Assembly (NCBI GenBank): GCA_019747815.1
Contig: JAIEQJ010000003.1
Span: 1-64,000, forward strand
Direction of reading: 5' to 3'
Source: Hyphomonadaceae bacterium
Lineage (GTDB): Bacteria > Pseudomonadota > Alphaproteobacteria > Rhizobiales > Hyphomicrobiaceae
Length of the DNA stretch: 64,000 nucleotides
The notes beneath the pieces were generated by a model, which ran no database searches, was not told the origin of the DNA, and was given only the letters and a program-made list of their open reading frames with translations. Position 1 is the stretch's first letter; the number at the start of each line of letters is the position of its first letter. A program made the translations under genes and the position numbers. Shown piece after piece: positions 1-8,145 of the stretch.

Positions 1-77
1 CCTTTTTAGCCGATCTCCACAAGCCGGCCCCGTTAAGAATCTTCCTTCACATTATGATCTGCTGCTGATTACTGGAG

Positions 78-97
78 TAATGGCGAGCTCGCCATTA
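78..97. repeat. 20-bp perfect palindrome at the end of the ArdC-like gene
   Basis: TAATGGCGAGCTCGCCATTA reads identically on both strands. It contains the stop codon of the ArdC-like gene and lies exactly where that gene loses its expected C-terminal tail. No T-run follows, so it is not a typical intrinsic terminator. It could be a protein-binding or recombination site, or chance. Confidence 0.6.
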
Positions 98-919
98 GTC
101 CAGCCAAGAGCCGAGGTAGTCAGCATGGCGGACGGTCGGCACGATGCCGAGGACGGCGCAGCAGAATGCGGCGTTGATCTCCGCCACAAGTTCCTCGAAG
201 GCATACTTGCGCGAGCCGAACGATCCTGAGAGATCGCGGTTGAGCCGCGAGGAGTGGCCCGATGCGTGGCCGAGCTCGTGCAGGGCCGTGCGGTGCCAAT
301 TGATAGGCTCGAAGAATGCGGCCGGCGGTGGCACCTGCACATAGTCCTCGGATACGTCATAGAAGGCCCGGTTGCCGCCGATGCGGATCTCGATGCCGGT
401 GGCCTTGATCAACGCCTCGACGCGCGGCTCGATCGTGCCCGGCGGCGGAGGCGGCGCCATCGTCGCGATCGCCTCCGGCAAGTCGTCGCACTGGTCGGTG
501 TTGAAGACGGTGAAGCGCTTTAGGAATGGAATGGCCCGGGCTTCCCCGCCGCTTTCCGCTGCGCGTTGCTTCGCATCGTCCGGCACGAAGCGGTCGGCAT
601 AGACGACCGTGGTGCCGCGCTCGCCCTTGCGCACCTGGCCACCGAGCGCGAGCGCCTGGCGGAAGGTCAGCCAGCTCTGGCCGGTGAAGCCACGCTGGAT
701 GACGGCGCCCCACAGGATGAGCACGTTGATGCCGGAGTAGGTGCGGTTCGTTGAGGCATTCTTCGGCAGGGCGAGCTGCGCTTTCGTGGTCGCCGTGCCC
801 CAAGGCTGCACCCACGGGACGCGGCCTTCCTGCAGCTCGGCGATGATCTTGTTGGTGATGTCGTCGTAGAAGTTCGTCCGGCCGCCACTGGTACCGGCAT
901 GGGAGGTGGATCTGGACAT
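95..919 (-). CDS. ArdC-like antirestriction protein (DUF1738 + zincin-like domain), C-terminally short
   Basis: The protein has 274 aa. The N-terminal ArdC/DUF1738 domain (about residues 14-130, starting near NFYDDITNKII) binds ssDNA in characterised relatives. It is followed by a zincin-like domain with the metal motif HELGH near residue 214 and the downstream glutamates of FEELVAE. Homologues usually continue about 25-30 residues past the GSWL motif; here translation stops one codon after it, inside a perfect palindrome. The start at 919 is preceded by GGAGA, and an in-frame ATG at 952 is the alternative. Proteins of this family are carried by plasmids and ICEs to protect incoming DNA from restriction. 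The truncation may or may not inactivate it. Confidence 0.8.
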   Translation of the reverse strand: MSRSTSHAGTSGGRTNFYDDITNKIIAELQEGRVPWVQPWGTATTKAQLALPKNASTNRTYSGINVLILWGAVIQRGFTGQSWLTFRQALALGGQVRKGERGTTVVYADRFVPDDAKQRAAESGGEARAIPFLKRFTVFNTDQCDDLPEAIATMAPPPPPGTIEPRVEALIKATGIEIRIGGNRAFYDVSEDYVQVPPPAAFFEPINWHRTALHELGHASGHSSRLNRDLSGSFGSRKYAFEELVAEINAAFCCAVLGIVPTVRHADYLGSWLD

Positions 920-1261
920 CGCGGGTCTCCGCGACGGGCCGGTGAGAGCCACTCTCTCACCTCGGCAAACCCGTCACGGCGACAGCCGCCTCACTCTGCC
1001 TCTCCACACACGACCAAGCCGACGGCGGCTCTGCAGTCACATCGAATTGGTGGTAGTCTTTGTCGGGCGTGCGTTCCCACGGGTGGTGCGCATTTCCATC
1101 ATGGTCCGCGCCATGGGACCGTCACCCGAATGGGCCGAGACCCGCTCGCGGGGCTCGGGTGCGCGGCCCTCGGGCCGCGCAGTAGGGCCCGGCCGCGGCC
1201 ACTTCGGCCGCGGGGCGCCTGACAAGAGCTCGATACTGTCGAGCCGCAGCCGTCCGGCAAG
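920..1261. other. Gene-poor 340-bp stretch with two GC-rich hairpins
   Basis: No convincing gene was seen. Two strong inverted repeats lie side by side: GCGCGGCCC-TC-GGGCCGCGC (1161-1180) and CCGCGGCC-ACTTC-GGCCGCGG (1193-1213). They lie downstream of the minus-strand toxin gene, so they could form a terminator-like or structured region, but no U-tract follows. Confidence 0.4.
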
Positions 1262-1690
1262 TCACCCTTGGGATCGCATGGGATTGAAGATCTCTATCCC
1301 TGCAAAGTCCTTCTCGTTGTCGGTGACCACTACGCACTCATTGGCCTCAGCGACCGCGGCGATGATCATGTCGAAGGCACTGCGCGGGCGGCCCTTGGCC
1401 TTGCCATCCGCCATCAACCGCGCCCACACGAGGGCTGCCCTTTCATCGAATGGCAGGACGCGCCCGGCAAAGAGGGCTTGCGGACCTTCGTGACCGGAGA
1501 ACCAGGCCTCGAGCTCGCGACGGCGCTTGCCGGCCGGCTTGTCGAGGATGCCGCGCCGAATCTCGGCAACCGTCATCGAGGCGATGTGGAGGTCCTCGTC
1601 GGATTGCTCGGCCATCCACGCAAGCAGCGTGTCCGACGGCGAAGGCTTCGTGACGTTGCTGATGATATTGGTATCGAGCAGGTAGCGCAT
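1262..1690 (-). CDS. vapC: VapC/FitB-type PIN-domain toxin
   Basis: 142 aa, the normal size of a VapC ribonuclease. Acidic residues expected for the PIN metal site are visible: D6 in LLDTN, E43 in VAEIRRG, D107 in SAFDMIIAA and D124 in TDNEKDF. The start ATG overlaps the stop of the upstream partner (TGATG), typical for toxin-antitoxin translational coupling. The C-terminal NPM ending resembles FitB-like toxins. VapC toxins cut tRNA or rRNA when freed from their antitoxin; the target here is unknown. Confidence 0.88.
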   Translation of the reverse strand: MRYLLDTNIISNVTKPSPSDTLLAWMAEQSDEDLHIASMTVAEIRRGILDKPAGKRRRELEAWFSGHEGPQALFAGRVLPFDERAALVWARLMADGKAKGRPRSAFDMIIAAVAEANECVVVTDNEKDFAGIEIFNPMRSQG

Positions 1691-1989
1691 CAGAACTCGA
1701 CCTTGCGCCCTTCCTCGCGAGGGCGGGTCAGGTCGAGATCGGCGCCGACTAGCGGCGAGCGACGAAGCGCTGCAAGAATACCGCCTCTCTTGGGTGGTTC
1801 GCCGGCGATCGTCTCCTTCACGGCGGCGCGAAGCTTCGACGCATCCGGGCTGTCTTCCGCCAGTCGCCGGGCCAGGGCGCGGATCAGCTCGCGATCGGCA
1901 TCGCGACCCAGCACCTCAAAGCGCGCCAGGCCGCGCGCGCTGAGGCGAGAGCGATACGACTGGATTGCACGTCGTTGCGAGTTGCCCAC
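1690..1989 (-). CDS. Antitoxin partner of the PIN toxin
   Basis: A 99-aa basic protein starting with GTG behind a good Shine-Dalgarno sequence (GGAGG, 5 nt spacing). It sits directly upstream of and overlaps the vapC-like gene. The N-terminal half has the sequence AIQSYRSRLSARGLARFEVL, and the body is helical and charged, as in antitoxins that wrap their toxin with the C-terminal tail. I do not recognise the exact antitoxin family; the role is inferred from position, size and overlap. Such antitoxins normally repress their own promoter. Confidence 0.72.
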   Translation of the reverse strand: MGNSQRRAIQSYRSRLSARGLARFEVLGRDADRELIRALARRLAEDSPDASKLRAAVKETIAGEPPKRGGILAALRRSPLVGADLDLTRPREEGRKVEF

Positions 1990-2219
1990 GGTAACCTCCG
2001 ATTGATATCCAGTAATATAGCCAGGAATATCGCGGCAAACAAGGCCCCGAGTGTGGAATCATGCAGCCTGGTAAGGCAATCGGTTGTGTGCCGCCCCTGG
2101 CACCGATATGTCCGGCAGAACCGGCGTGGCGTGGGCTTCCTGCGGACAGAGTACGGCAACGCAGCGATCGCGAGGTCGTGCCAACCCAACACGTGAGGCT
2201 TGTCTAGGGGGTAACGAGC

Positions 2220-3107
2220 TCAGAGATCGGATAGGCCTTTGGCGGACCCGAAGTACTCGATGAGAATCTCGGTAAGCACCCTGACCTTGCGCGCCGGGAA
2301 GTTGCCGGGTGGGCGCACGACGTAGAGACCAGCCTCCGGCGGCGGATAATCGCTGAGAATCTGTATGAGCGCGCCGGAGACGATATGCGGCCCGATCAGG
2401 AAGTCGGGCAGCGCCGCGATGCCCAGTCCAGCAAGCGCAGCCGCCAGCAGAGCCGCGCCGTTATCGGCCTTGAAGCGCCCGCGCGGGCGCACGAGGAGGG
2501 TCCTGCCGCGGTGGAGGAGGCGCCACGACTCGGTGCCCTGCATCAGGGCTTCATGGTTCAGCAGGTCCTCTGGTGTCTGAGGCGCGCCGTGCGCAGCGAG
2601 GTATGCGGGGCTGGCGACGAGCCTGCCGCGCATCGCGCAGATGCGCCGTGCCACCAGATTCGAATCCGGGAGAAAGCCCAGCCGCACGCCCGCGTCGAAG
2701 CCCTCGCCGAGCAGATCGACGAAGCGGTCGCTGTAGGCGGCATGCACATGCAGCTTCGGATGCCGGCGCCCGAGTTCGGCGAACACAGGCGCAAGATGCG
2801 TGGGCCCGAACGACAGCGGCGCGGCGATACGCAGAAGGCCGCGCACGTCGCCTTCTGGCGAGACCGCGTCCTGCGCCGCGTCGAGCTCGGCGGCGACCCG
2901 CATGGCATGCTCGCGAAAGGTGGCACCAGCCTCGGTGAGCACCGCCCCGCGCGTCGTGCGGGAGAGGAGCTGAACGCCAAGTTCTGCCTCGAGGTGCGCG
3001 AGGCGGCGGCTGACGATCGATTTCGACAGCCCCAAGCGGCGCGCGCCGGGCGAGACGCCGCCGGCGTCCGCCACCTCCACGAAGGTTTGCAGGTCTTCGA
3101 GGTCCAT
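2220..3107 (-). CDS. LysR-family transcriptional regulator
   Basis: 295 aa, full length. The N-terminal winged HTH (residues 1-60, DLEDLQTFVEVADAGGVSPG then LGLSKSIVSRRLAHLE) is followed by a substrate-binding-like effector domain (about 90-290). It is transcribed divergently from the isochorismatase-family gene at 3231, and a perfect 7-bp dyad lies between them (3155-3177). This is the standard arrangement for a LysR protein that controls its neighbour and itself. The effector is unknown. Confidence 0.9.
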   Translation of the reverse strand: MDLEDLQTFVEVADAGGVSPGARRLGLSKSIVSRRLAHLEAELGVQLLSRTTRGAVLTEAGATFREHAMRVAAELDAAQDAVSPEGDVRGLLRIAAPLSFGPTHLAPVFAELGRRHPKLHVHAAYSDRFVDLLGEGFDAGVRLGFLPDSNLVARRICAMRGRLVASPAYLAAHGAPQTPEDLLNHEALMQGTESWRLLHRGRTLLVRPRGRFKADNGAALLAAALAGLGIAALPDFLIGPHIVSGALIQILSDYPPPEAGLYVVRPPGNFPARKVRVLTEILIEYFGSAKGLSDL

Positions 3108-3154
3108 TAGCGTTCCACTTTCGGCAACGTCGGTGCCCGAAATCCAAGCCTAGC

Positions 3155-3177
3155 ATTGGCGGATCAGGAACGCCAAT
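3155..3177. promoter_or_regulatory. Dyad operator between LysR and isochorismatase genes
   Basis: Perfect inverted repeat ATTGGCG-N9-CGCCAAT in the divergent intergenic region, about 50 bp from each start codon. Size and symmetry fit a LysR recognition site. Binding is inferred. Confidence 0.6.
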
Positions 3178-3230
3178 TTCACCCGCACGCAAGCGGCGCT
3201 TGGCGCCGCGCCCATCACGAGGAGACAGCC

Positions 3231-3854
3231 ATGAGCAAAGGACAAGGGGTGTGGACCTACCAGGACTCGGCCTTGGTGCTGATTGACTACCAGAAGGAGA
3301 TGTTCGAGCAGGTCCGGTCCGAGACCCGCGCCGAGCTGATCGATCTCAATGTCCGGCTGCTGATCAAGGCGGCGAAGGCGTTCGACATGCCGATCGTGCT
3401 CTCCACAGTCGGCGTTGAGATGGGCGTCAATGGCCCGACCCGGGCCTCCATCCTGGCCGAGCTGCCCGGCATCACCGTGATCGACCGCTCCTCCATGAAC
3501 GCTTGGGAGGATCGCGCCTTTTCTGCGGAGGTGAAGAAGACCGGCCGCAAGCGGCTCATCTTCGGCGCGCTCTACACCGAAATCTGCCTCGCCTTCCCCG
3601 TCGTCGCGGCCCTGAAGGACGACTATGACGCGACCTTCGTCGTCGATGCTGTCGGGGGCATGTCGCAATTGGCTCACCGCACAGCGATCGAACGCCTCTC
3701 GCACGCCGGCGCCGTGCCGAATACCGCGCTCGCGCTTGTCACCGAGCTCTTCCGCGATTGGGCATCGCCGGTTGCCGGCAAGGGGCGCGAGATCCTCAAG
3801 TGGTATCTCGCTGAAGTTCAAAAGCTGCGCTCCGCGGCCCAGAACGCCGCGTAG
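3231..3854 (+). CDS. YcaC-like isochorismatase-family cysteine hydrolase
   Basis: 207 aa. D19 in LVLIDYQ and C119 in LYTEICLAF match the catalytic Asp and Cys of the family, and the NAWED segment near residue 90 together with TGRKRLIFGA is characteristic of the YcaC branch. The start at 3231 follows GAGGAG. Members hydrolyse amides or related small molecules, but YcaC substrates are not settled. The gene is followed by a DoxX-family membrane protein and preceded by a divergent LysR gene, so it is probably LysR controlled. Confidence 0.87.
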   Translation: MSKGQGVWTYQDSALVLIDYQKEMFEQVRSETRAELIDLNVRLLIKAAKAFDMPIVLSTVGVEMGVNGPTRASILAELPGITVIDRSSMNAWEDRAFSAEVKKTGRKRLIFGALYTEICLAFPVVAALKDDYDATFVVDAVGGMSQLAHRTAIERLSHAGAVPNTALALVTELFRDWASPVAGKGREILKWYLAEVQKLRSAAQNAA

Positions 3855-3951
3855 GTGTTGCCCACTGCCTCAAAACGGCGACGCGGCTGGGCGTCGTCGT
3901 TCCAGGCGGGCTTGAAAATTCATTAGAGATCGACAGGAGCTTCGTACACCA

Positions 3952-4344
3952 ATGCAGGACGCAACCATAGCAGCAGCTGGCCGGGTGTTGTTGGCCGTCC
4001 TCTTCTTGTTGAGCGGCCTAGCGAAGCTCGCCGCACCCGCGGCAACCATCGGATACATTGCCTCGGCCGGCGTTCCCTTTCCGTTGCTCGGCTACGTCGT
4101 TGCGCTGGGCGTCGAGCTCGGCGGCAGCCTTCTTCTGCTGGCCGGATTTCATGTGCGCATCGCTGCTGCGACCATGGCCGCTTTCACAATCGCCGCGGCG
4201 CTCGCGTTCCACAACAACTTCGCCGATCAGAACGAGATGATCCATTTTCTGAAGAACGTCGCGCTGGCCGGCGGCCTCCTGCAGGTCGTCGCCTTCGGTG
4301 CTGGCCCGTTCAGTCTGGACGCCCGCCGCGTGCGGGTGGCATAG
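3952..4344 (+). CDS. DoxX-family membrane protein
   Basis: 130 aa with four predicted hydrophobic segments (about residues 5-22, 45-65, 68-86 and 100-118). The N-terminus RVLLAVLFLLSGLAKLAAP is the recognisable DoxX signature. It lies about 100 bp behind the isochorismatase-family gene on the same strand and is probably co-transcribed. DoxX proteins are small inner-membrane proteins linked to quinone/thiol redox functions; the exact role is unknown. Confidence 0.82.
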   Translation: MQDATIAAAGRVLLAVLFLLSGLAKLAAPAATIGYIASAGVPFPLLGYVVALGVELGGSLLLLAGFHVRIAAATMAAFTIAAALAFHNNFADQNEMIHFLKNVALAGGLLQVVAFGAGPFSLDARRVRVA

Positions 4345-4441
4345 CGCTGGCCGGAGTCGATGTGAGAGGCCGTAGTGAACCTTTCAGTTATTTCAGTCAG
4401 CCGGCTCCATCGCTATATTGGTTGGCGAAGGAGAACAGGCC

Positions 4442-4888
4442 ATGGCCAGCCAAGTCGTCAAATTTGCCGGTCTGTCAGATCGTGACCGCAAGAAGGTGTC
4501 GCCCCTGCCCAAGCTTGCCCAGGGCGACCGTCTCGAGCTGCACGTCCGGCGCCGCGACGGCGAGGACCAGACCGTCGTGGTGCCGCCGGCAGCGATCAGC
4601 GCCATGGAGACCTTGTTGGCCGGTTTGCTCAGTGGCGAGCGCGTGGCGATCCTCAGGGAAGATCAGGAGCTGAGCCCGACCAAGGCATCGGCCATCCTCG
4701 GCATTTCGCGCCCGCTCGTCGTGCACCACATGGACATCGGCGATCTGCCGTTCCGCTACGTCGGCAAGCATCGTCGTGCCTCGCTCAAGGATGTTCTGGC
4801 ATTGAAGGCGAAGCTGGACGTCCAGCGCAAGGCGATGCAAGACCTGGTCGACGACGCCGAGGATCTCCGTCGCCGCCATGGCATTTAG
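4442..4888 (+). CDS. HTH (excisionase-like) antitoxin of a PIN toxin pair
   Basis: 148 aa. A MerR/excisionase-type HTH is visible around residues 80-125 (LSPTKASAILGISRPLVVHH, then PFRYVGKHRRASLKDVLAL). The C-terminal part is charged and helical. The ATG follows GGAG. Its last 11 bases overlap the start of the PIN-domain gene, so the two form a toxin-antitoxin operon in which this protein is the DNA-binding antitoxin and likely autorepressor. It differs in family from the antitoxin at 1690. Confidence 0.82.
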   Translation: MASQVVKFAGLSDRDRKKVSPLPKLAQGDRLELHVRRRDGEDQTVVVPPAAISAMETLLAGLLSGERVAILREDQELSPTKASAILGISRPLVVHHMDIGDLPFRYVGKHRRASLKDVLALKAKLDVQRKAMQDLVDDAEDLRRRHGI

Positions 4889-5447
4889 TCCTGTCGTCGC
4901 TGTCCTCGACGCTTGCACCCTCTACCCGTTCCACCTGTCATCGTTCAGATGGCAGTCGACCGCCTGGGTTCATGCGCGCTGGACCGACGAGATCCACGAC
5001 GAATGGATGCGCAATCTCGTGGCCAACGCTCCGGACCTTTCGGTCGAGCGCCTGGCCGCCACGAAGCAGCTCATGAGGATCGCGTGGCGGGACGCAATAG
5101 TCGGCGGATATGCGAAGCACATTGACACCATCAGCCTGCCGGGTCCCGGCGATCGCCATGTGGTGGCAGCAGCAATCGAGGCCAAAGCCACGCATATCCT
5201 GACCTGGAATCTGCGCCACTTTCCAGCCCGCATTCTGAAGGCTCACGGGCTCGCTCGCCGGACACCGGACGCCTTTCTGGCCGATCCCTACGATCAGGTG
5301 CCTCAGCTTCTCCTTGCCTCGCTGGCCAATGCCCGGCGCAACCTGTCGAAATCAGGGCTGTCGGCCGAAGAGTTCCTTAACGTACTGCGTGCGCAAAAGC
5401 TGACCCGGCTCGCCAAGCGGCTGCGAGGCCATCTCGGTGACATGTGA
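4878..5447 (+). CDS. PIN-domain toxin (large VapC-like type)
   Basis: 189 aa. The N-terminus VVAVLDACTLYP carries the first PIN aspartate (D11). Further acidic positions are in TDEIHDEW (37-42) and PGDRHVVAAAI (D92). The usual last Asp is Asn in TWNLRHFP (N111), which is common in this longer PIN group. A C-terminal extension of about 60 residues follows the PIN fold. It is translationally coupled to the upstream HTH antitoxin (11-nt overlap) and likely acts as a ribonuclease toxin. Confidence 0.82.
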   Translation: MAFSPVVAVLDACTLYPFHLSSFRWQSTAWVHARWTDEIHDEWMRNLVANAPDLSVERLAATKQLMRIAWRDAIVGGYAKHIDTISLPGPGDRHVVAAAIEAKATHILTWNLRHFPARILKAHGLARRTPDAFLADPYDQVPQLLLASLANARRNLSKSGLSAEEFLNVLRAQKLTRLAKRLRGHLGDM

Positions 5448-5480
5448 CCGGCGCCTCAGTCATTCAGCACCAGAGCGCTT

Positions 5481-7223
5481 TCACGCACGAGGCGGCAGTC
5501 CTCGCCCGCGGTCAAGCGTCCAGCTCACACGGTTGGGTCCGATCAGTCCCGTGACGGCCTGCCCACGGTACGGCTCGAGCGCCGGCCGCCACGGCGCCAG
5601 CGTGAACGTGTCCTCACGTCGGATGACAGCCATCTTGCCGCTGGGCGTCGTGATGGCGTGCTCGTAGACGCCGGCGATTCGCGCGCCCGGCTCGACAGGC
5701 AGGTAGCTGCTCTTGAGCTGATGCGACAGATGCCGCACGAGACGATCGGTCTCCCACTCGCGCAGCGTGCGCATCATGTTTGGTGCCGGCTGAATATCCC
5801 CGGCAGGAGAGCGGCTGGCGAGCTGGCGTTCTGCGAGCCACCGTCCCCGAGCTGCGATGGCGGCTCGTACCTCGGCGGCAAAGCCCGGGAAACCAGGCTC
5901 CGGCTGCCAGCGGGCGACGATGCCCTGATCGAGCCAGGTCGGACCGTCATAGGCCACCTGGTCCTTGAGCGCGACGGGTGAGAGCTCCTGCACTTTCGGC
6001 GCGGGCGATGGCTTGCCATCGAGGCCGTCGCCGGCGAGCGCCACCAGGGCACCCCGCGTGGGCACATCGACCGGCCTCAACCGTCCGAGCTCGGCGTAGT
6101 GGGCCCGACCGTCGACGGCATCGATGATGACCCAGGTCCGGTCGGAGATCTCATCGACCAGGCCGATCCCGACCACCTTGCCGATGAGCGGCACCTTGCG
6201 CGGGCCGCGCTCGAACAGCGCCATGGCGGCCACACCGCGCTCGATGCCCGCCTCCCGGAGCGCGTGCTGCATCATCTTGAACTTGTCGGCGCGCTCGCCG
6301 AGCTGGCGGAGCTTCGTGTCCATCCCCGCATCGAGCTCCCATACGCCCTGGCGGCGTTCCCGCGCCAGGCCGAGGCGCTCCAAGGTCTTGAGCCTGCCGA
6401 CGCGGAGAGACTGTTGGACGGGGTCGATCTCCTCGGCGCTGGACACCACCAGGATTCTATCCTTGGCGCGGCTCATGAGGGAGCGGTCAAGCCGCGTAAG
6501 GCGCTCCTGTCCGACCTCGTTGAAAAGCTTCTGGCGCCTTTCCAGCTCCGTCTCGGGACCGAGCTCGAGCGTGATGAGGGATTGGGCGCGGGCGCGCACG
6601 CCATGGGCGATGTAGTCCCGTGCCATGACGAGGTCGCCGCCATCCTGGTCGCGACCACGGATCACGATATGGGTGTGAGGGTGGCCGGTGTTGAAGTGGT
6701 CCACGGCCACCCAGTCGAGCTTGGTGTCGAGGTCGCGTTCCATCTGGCTGATGAGGTCGCGGATGAACGGCTTGAGATCGGTGAGACGCGCGCCTTCATC
6801 AGCAGAGACCACGAACCGGAACTGGTGCGGGTCTTTCTCGGACCGGTCTAGGAAGGCTCCGGCATCCATGTCGTCGCTTGCCGGTCCGTAGAGACGGCCC
6901 GGCGCTCCCTCGCGGGTGACACCATCACGGACGATGTACTTCAAGTGCGCGCGTGCGGCACCGAGGTCGCCACCGACGATGCGGGTGTACCGAGCCTTGA
7001 CGATGACGCGACGGCTGCCGGGCGCGATGAGCCCTGCCGCGGCACGCACGCCGGCGCCCATGCCGCGCTTTGGCGTCGCCGACGAGATGTGGCCGCGCTG
7101 CCGCAGCACGCGGGCACCCTGCTTGCCGGCTTGCCGGTAGACGAGAGTCGCATGGCGCTCGGCACGGGCGCGCCGCTCATCGCGGATGCGGCCGAGCTTC
7201 ACATCGAAGTCTTCTTGGGCCAT
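5481..7223 (-). CDS. rlxS: RlxS/VirD2-like relaxase (DUF3363 family)
   Basis: 580 aa. The relaxase domain occupies about residues 70-230, with a likely catalytic Tyr around RYTRIVGG/HLKYIVRDG and the three-histidine metal motif HFNTGHPHTHIVIRG near residues 170-187. The remainder corresponds to the DUF3363 extension found in ICE relaxases. It would nick oriT and pilot the single strand in conjugation. The gene lies downstream of rdfS, traF and a DUF736 gene on the same strand, as in the Mesorhizobium symbiosis ICE. The ATG at 7223 has the Shine-Dalgarno sequence GAGGAG, which can pair with an upstream anti-sequence. Confidence 0.88.
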   Translation of the reverse strand: MAQEDFDVKLGRIRDERRARAERHATLVYRQAGKQGARVLRQRGHISSATPKRGMGAGVRAAAGLIAPGSRRVIVKARYTRIVGGDLGAARAHLKYIVRDGVTREGAPGRLYGPASDDMDAGAFLDRSEKDPHQFRFVVSADEGARLTDLKPFIRDLISQMERDLDTKLDWVAVDHFNTGHPHTHIVIRGRDQDGGDLVMARDYIAHGVRARAQSLITLELGPETELERRQKLFNEVGQERLTRLDRSLMSRAKDRILVVSSAEEIDPVQQSLRVGRLKTLERLGLARERRQGVWELDAGMDTKLRQLGERADKFKMMQHALREAGIERGVAAMALFERGPRKVPLIGKVVGIGLVDEISDRTWVIIDAVDGRAHYAELGRLRPVDVPTRGALVALAGDGLDGKPSPAPKVQELSPVALKDQVAYDGPTWLDQGIVARWQPEPGFPGFAAEVRAAIAARGRWLAERQLASRSPAGDIQPAPNMMRTLREWETDRLVRHLSHQLKSSYLPVEPGARIAGVYEHAITTPSGKMAVIRREDTFTLAPWRPALEPYRGQAVTGLIGPNRVSWTLDRGRGLPPRA

Positions 7224-7227
7224 GAAA

Positions 7228-7276
7228 CGCTCCTCGAAACGGCTTGATGGCCAGATGAGGTGTGGTGTGAGGAGCG
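7228..7276 (-). promoter_or_regulatory. Inverted repeat able to hide the relaxase ribosome binding site
   Basis: In the minus-strand mRNA, CGCUCCUC (7276-7269) lies 33 nt upstream of GAGGAGCG (7235-7228), which contains the relaxase Shine-Dalgarno sequence four bases before the AUG. The arms are perfectly complementary over 8 bp. Pairing would block initiation. Regulation is inferred. Confidence 0.45.
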
Positions 7277-7291
7277 GAATTCAATACGGCG

Positions 7292-7567
7292 TCAACCAGC
7301 ATCCTGATGCCGAATGACAAATTCGAACGCTGACGTTTCGATCGCATGGAAGACGTCGCGGACCGTGGCGTGTTTCCTGTATTTGGTGTTGACCTGACGC
7401 CATATCTTTATCCTGATCTCCAAAATCAGGCGCTGAAACATCCCCCAACTTCCCGGATCCTCCTTGGTCAATTTGCCGCCCAAACAGAGCGGAAGACCTG
7501 CCGCCCGAACCGATGTGCTCTCCTGCCGGCGTGTATCGGTGACGGCGATCGTCACCCGGAACTCCAT
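7292..7567 (-). CDS. Possible 91-aa hypothetical protein
   Basis: An open frame beginning MEFRVTIAVTDTRRQ and ending SAFEFVIRHQDAG lies between the relaxase and DUF736 genes, in the same direction. Its composition is not obviously that of a shadow frame, but I see no known domain and no strong ribosome binding site. The rest of 7224-7821 has no convincing gene. By position this region could hold the transfer origin, since oriT usually lies near the relaxase gene. Confidence 0.3.
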   Translation of the reverse strand: MEFRVTIAVTDTRRQESTSVRAAGLPLCLGGKLTKEDPGSWGMFQRLILEIRIKIWRQVNTKYRKHATVRDVFHAIETSAFEFVIRHQDAG

Positions 7568-7821
7568 GATGATCGGGCTCGAGACTTGTGGACGTGACCG
7601 CCTGAACCAGCGGTCTACGCGCCACACCGCGATGCGACCCGGGATCCACAGTGGGCAGGTTGACGTCACAGTGAACGGACACGGCGTACGTCCCCGGACC
7701 AGGGGAAGTGTTCGCAGCGGTGCGATCGTGCCAGGGTGGTGGGTGGGGGCCGGCGGGTGGCTGTGCAAAGACACAAAGAGAGCCCCCGCGCCGTTGCCGG
7801 CGCGAGGGCGATGAGGAGCGG

Positions 7822-8145
7822 CTACTCCCGCGGATTCCAGATCAGGGCGTAGACGTTGGGATCGGTCTCGCCCGCGGCTCGGCCGAGGTTCGCGTAAAGC
7901 GTCTTCGAGCCGAACTCCGGTGCGGAGATCGACAGCGATACGTACTCCTTGCCGGACATCTGGCCGATGCGGAGCCAGCCGGCGCCGATCTCGACGCCCT
8001 TGGAGAGGACCCGGAAGTCGGGCTGGCTGTGGGTAGACTTGTCGGTGACCGGCGCGATGGCGATGTCGGCGCGGACGGAGAGGGTCCGGAGCTCGCCCTC
8101 GTAGTGGCCGTCGTCGTGCTTGGTGACGGTTCCGATGGTAGCCAT
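7822..8145 (-). CDS. DUF736 family protein
   Basis: 107 aa, full length. MATIGTVTKHDDGHYEGELR and the closing LGRAAGETDPNVYALIWNP are typical of DUF736, a small protein found beside conjugation genes on rhizobial plasmids and ICEs. The ATG at 8145 is preceded by AGAGGA. It sits between traF and the relaxase, a position held by a small conserved gene in related ICEs. Its molecular function is unknown. Confidence 0.88.
   Translation of the reverse strand: MATIGTVTKHDDGHYEGELRTLSVRADIAIAPVTDKSTHSQPDFRVLSKGVEIGAGWLRIGQMSGKEYVSLSISAPEFGSKTLYANLGRAAGETDPNVYALIWNPRE

Noticed and set aside
1-77. Possible insertion-sequence end to the left of the ArdC-like gene
   Set aside because: Too little sequence; no transposase, terminal repeat or target duplication visible.
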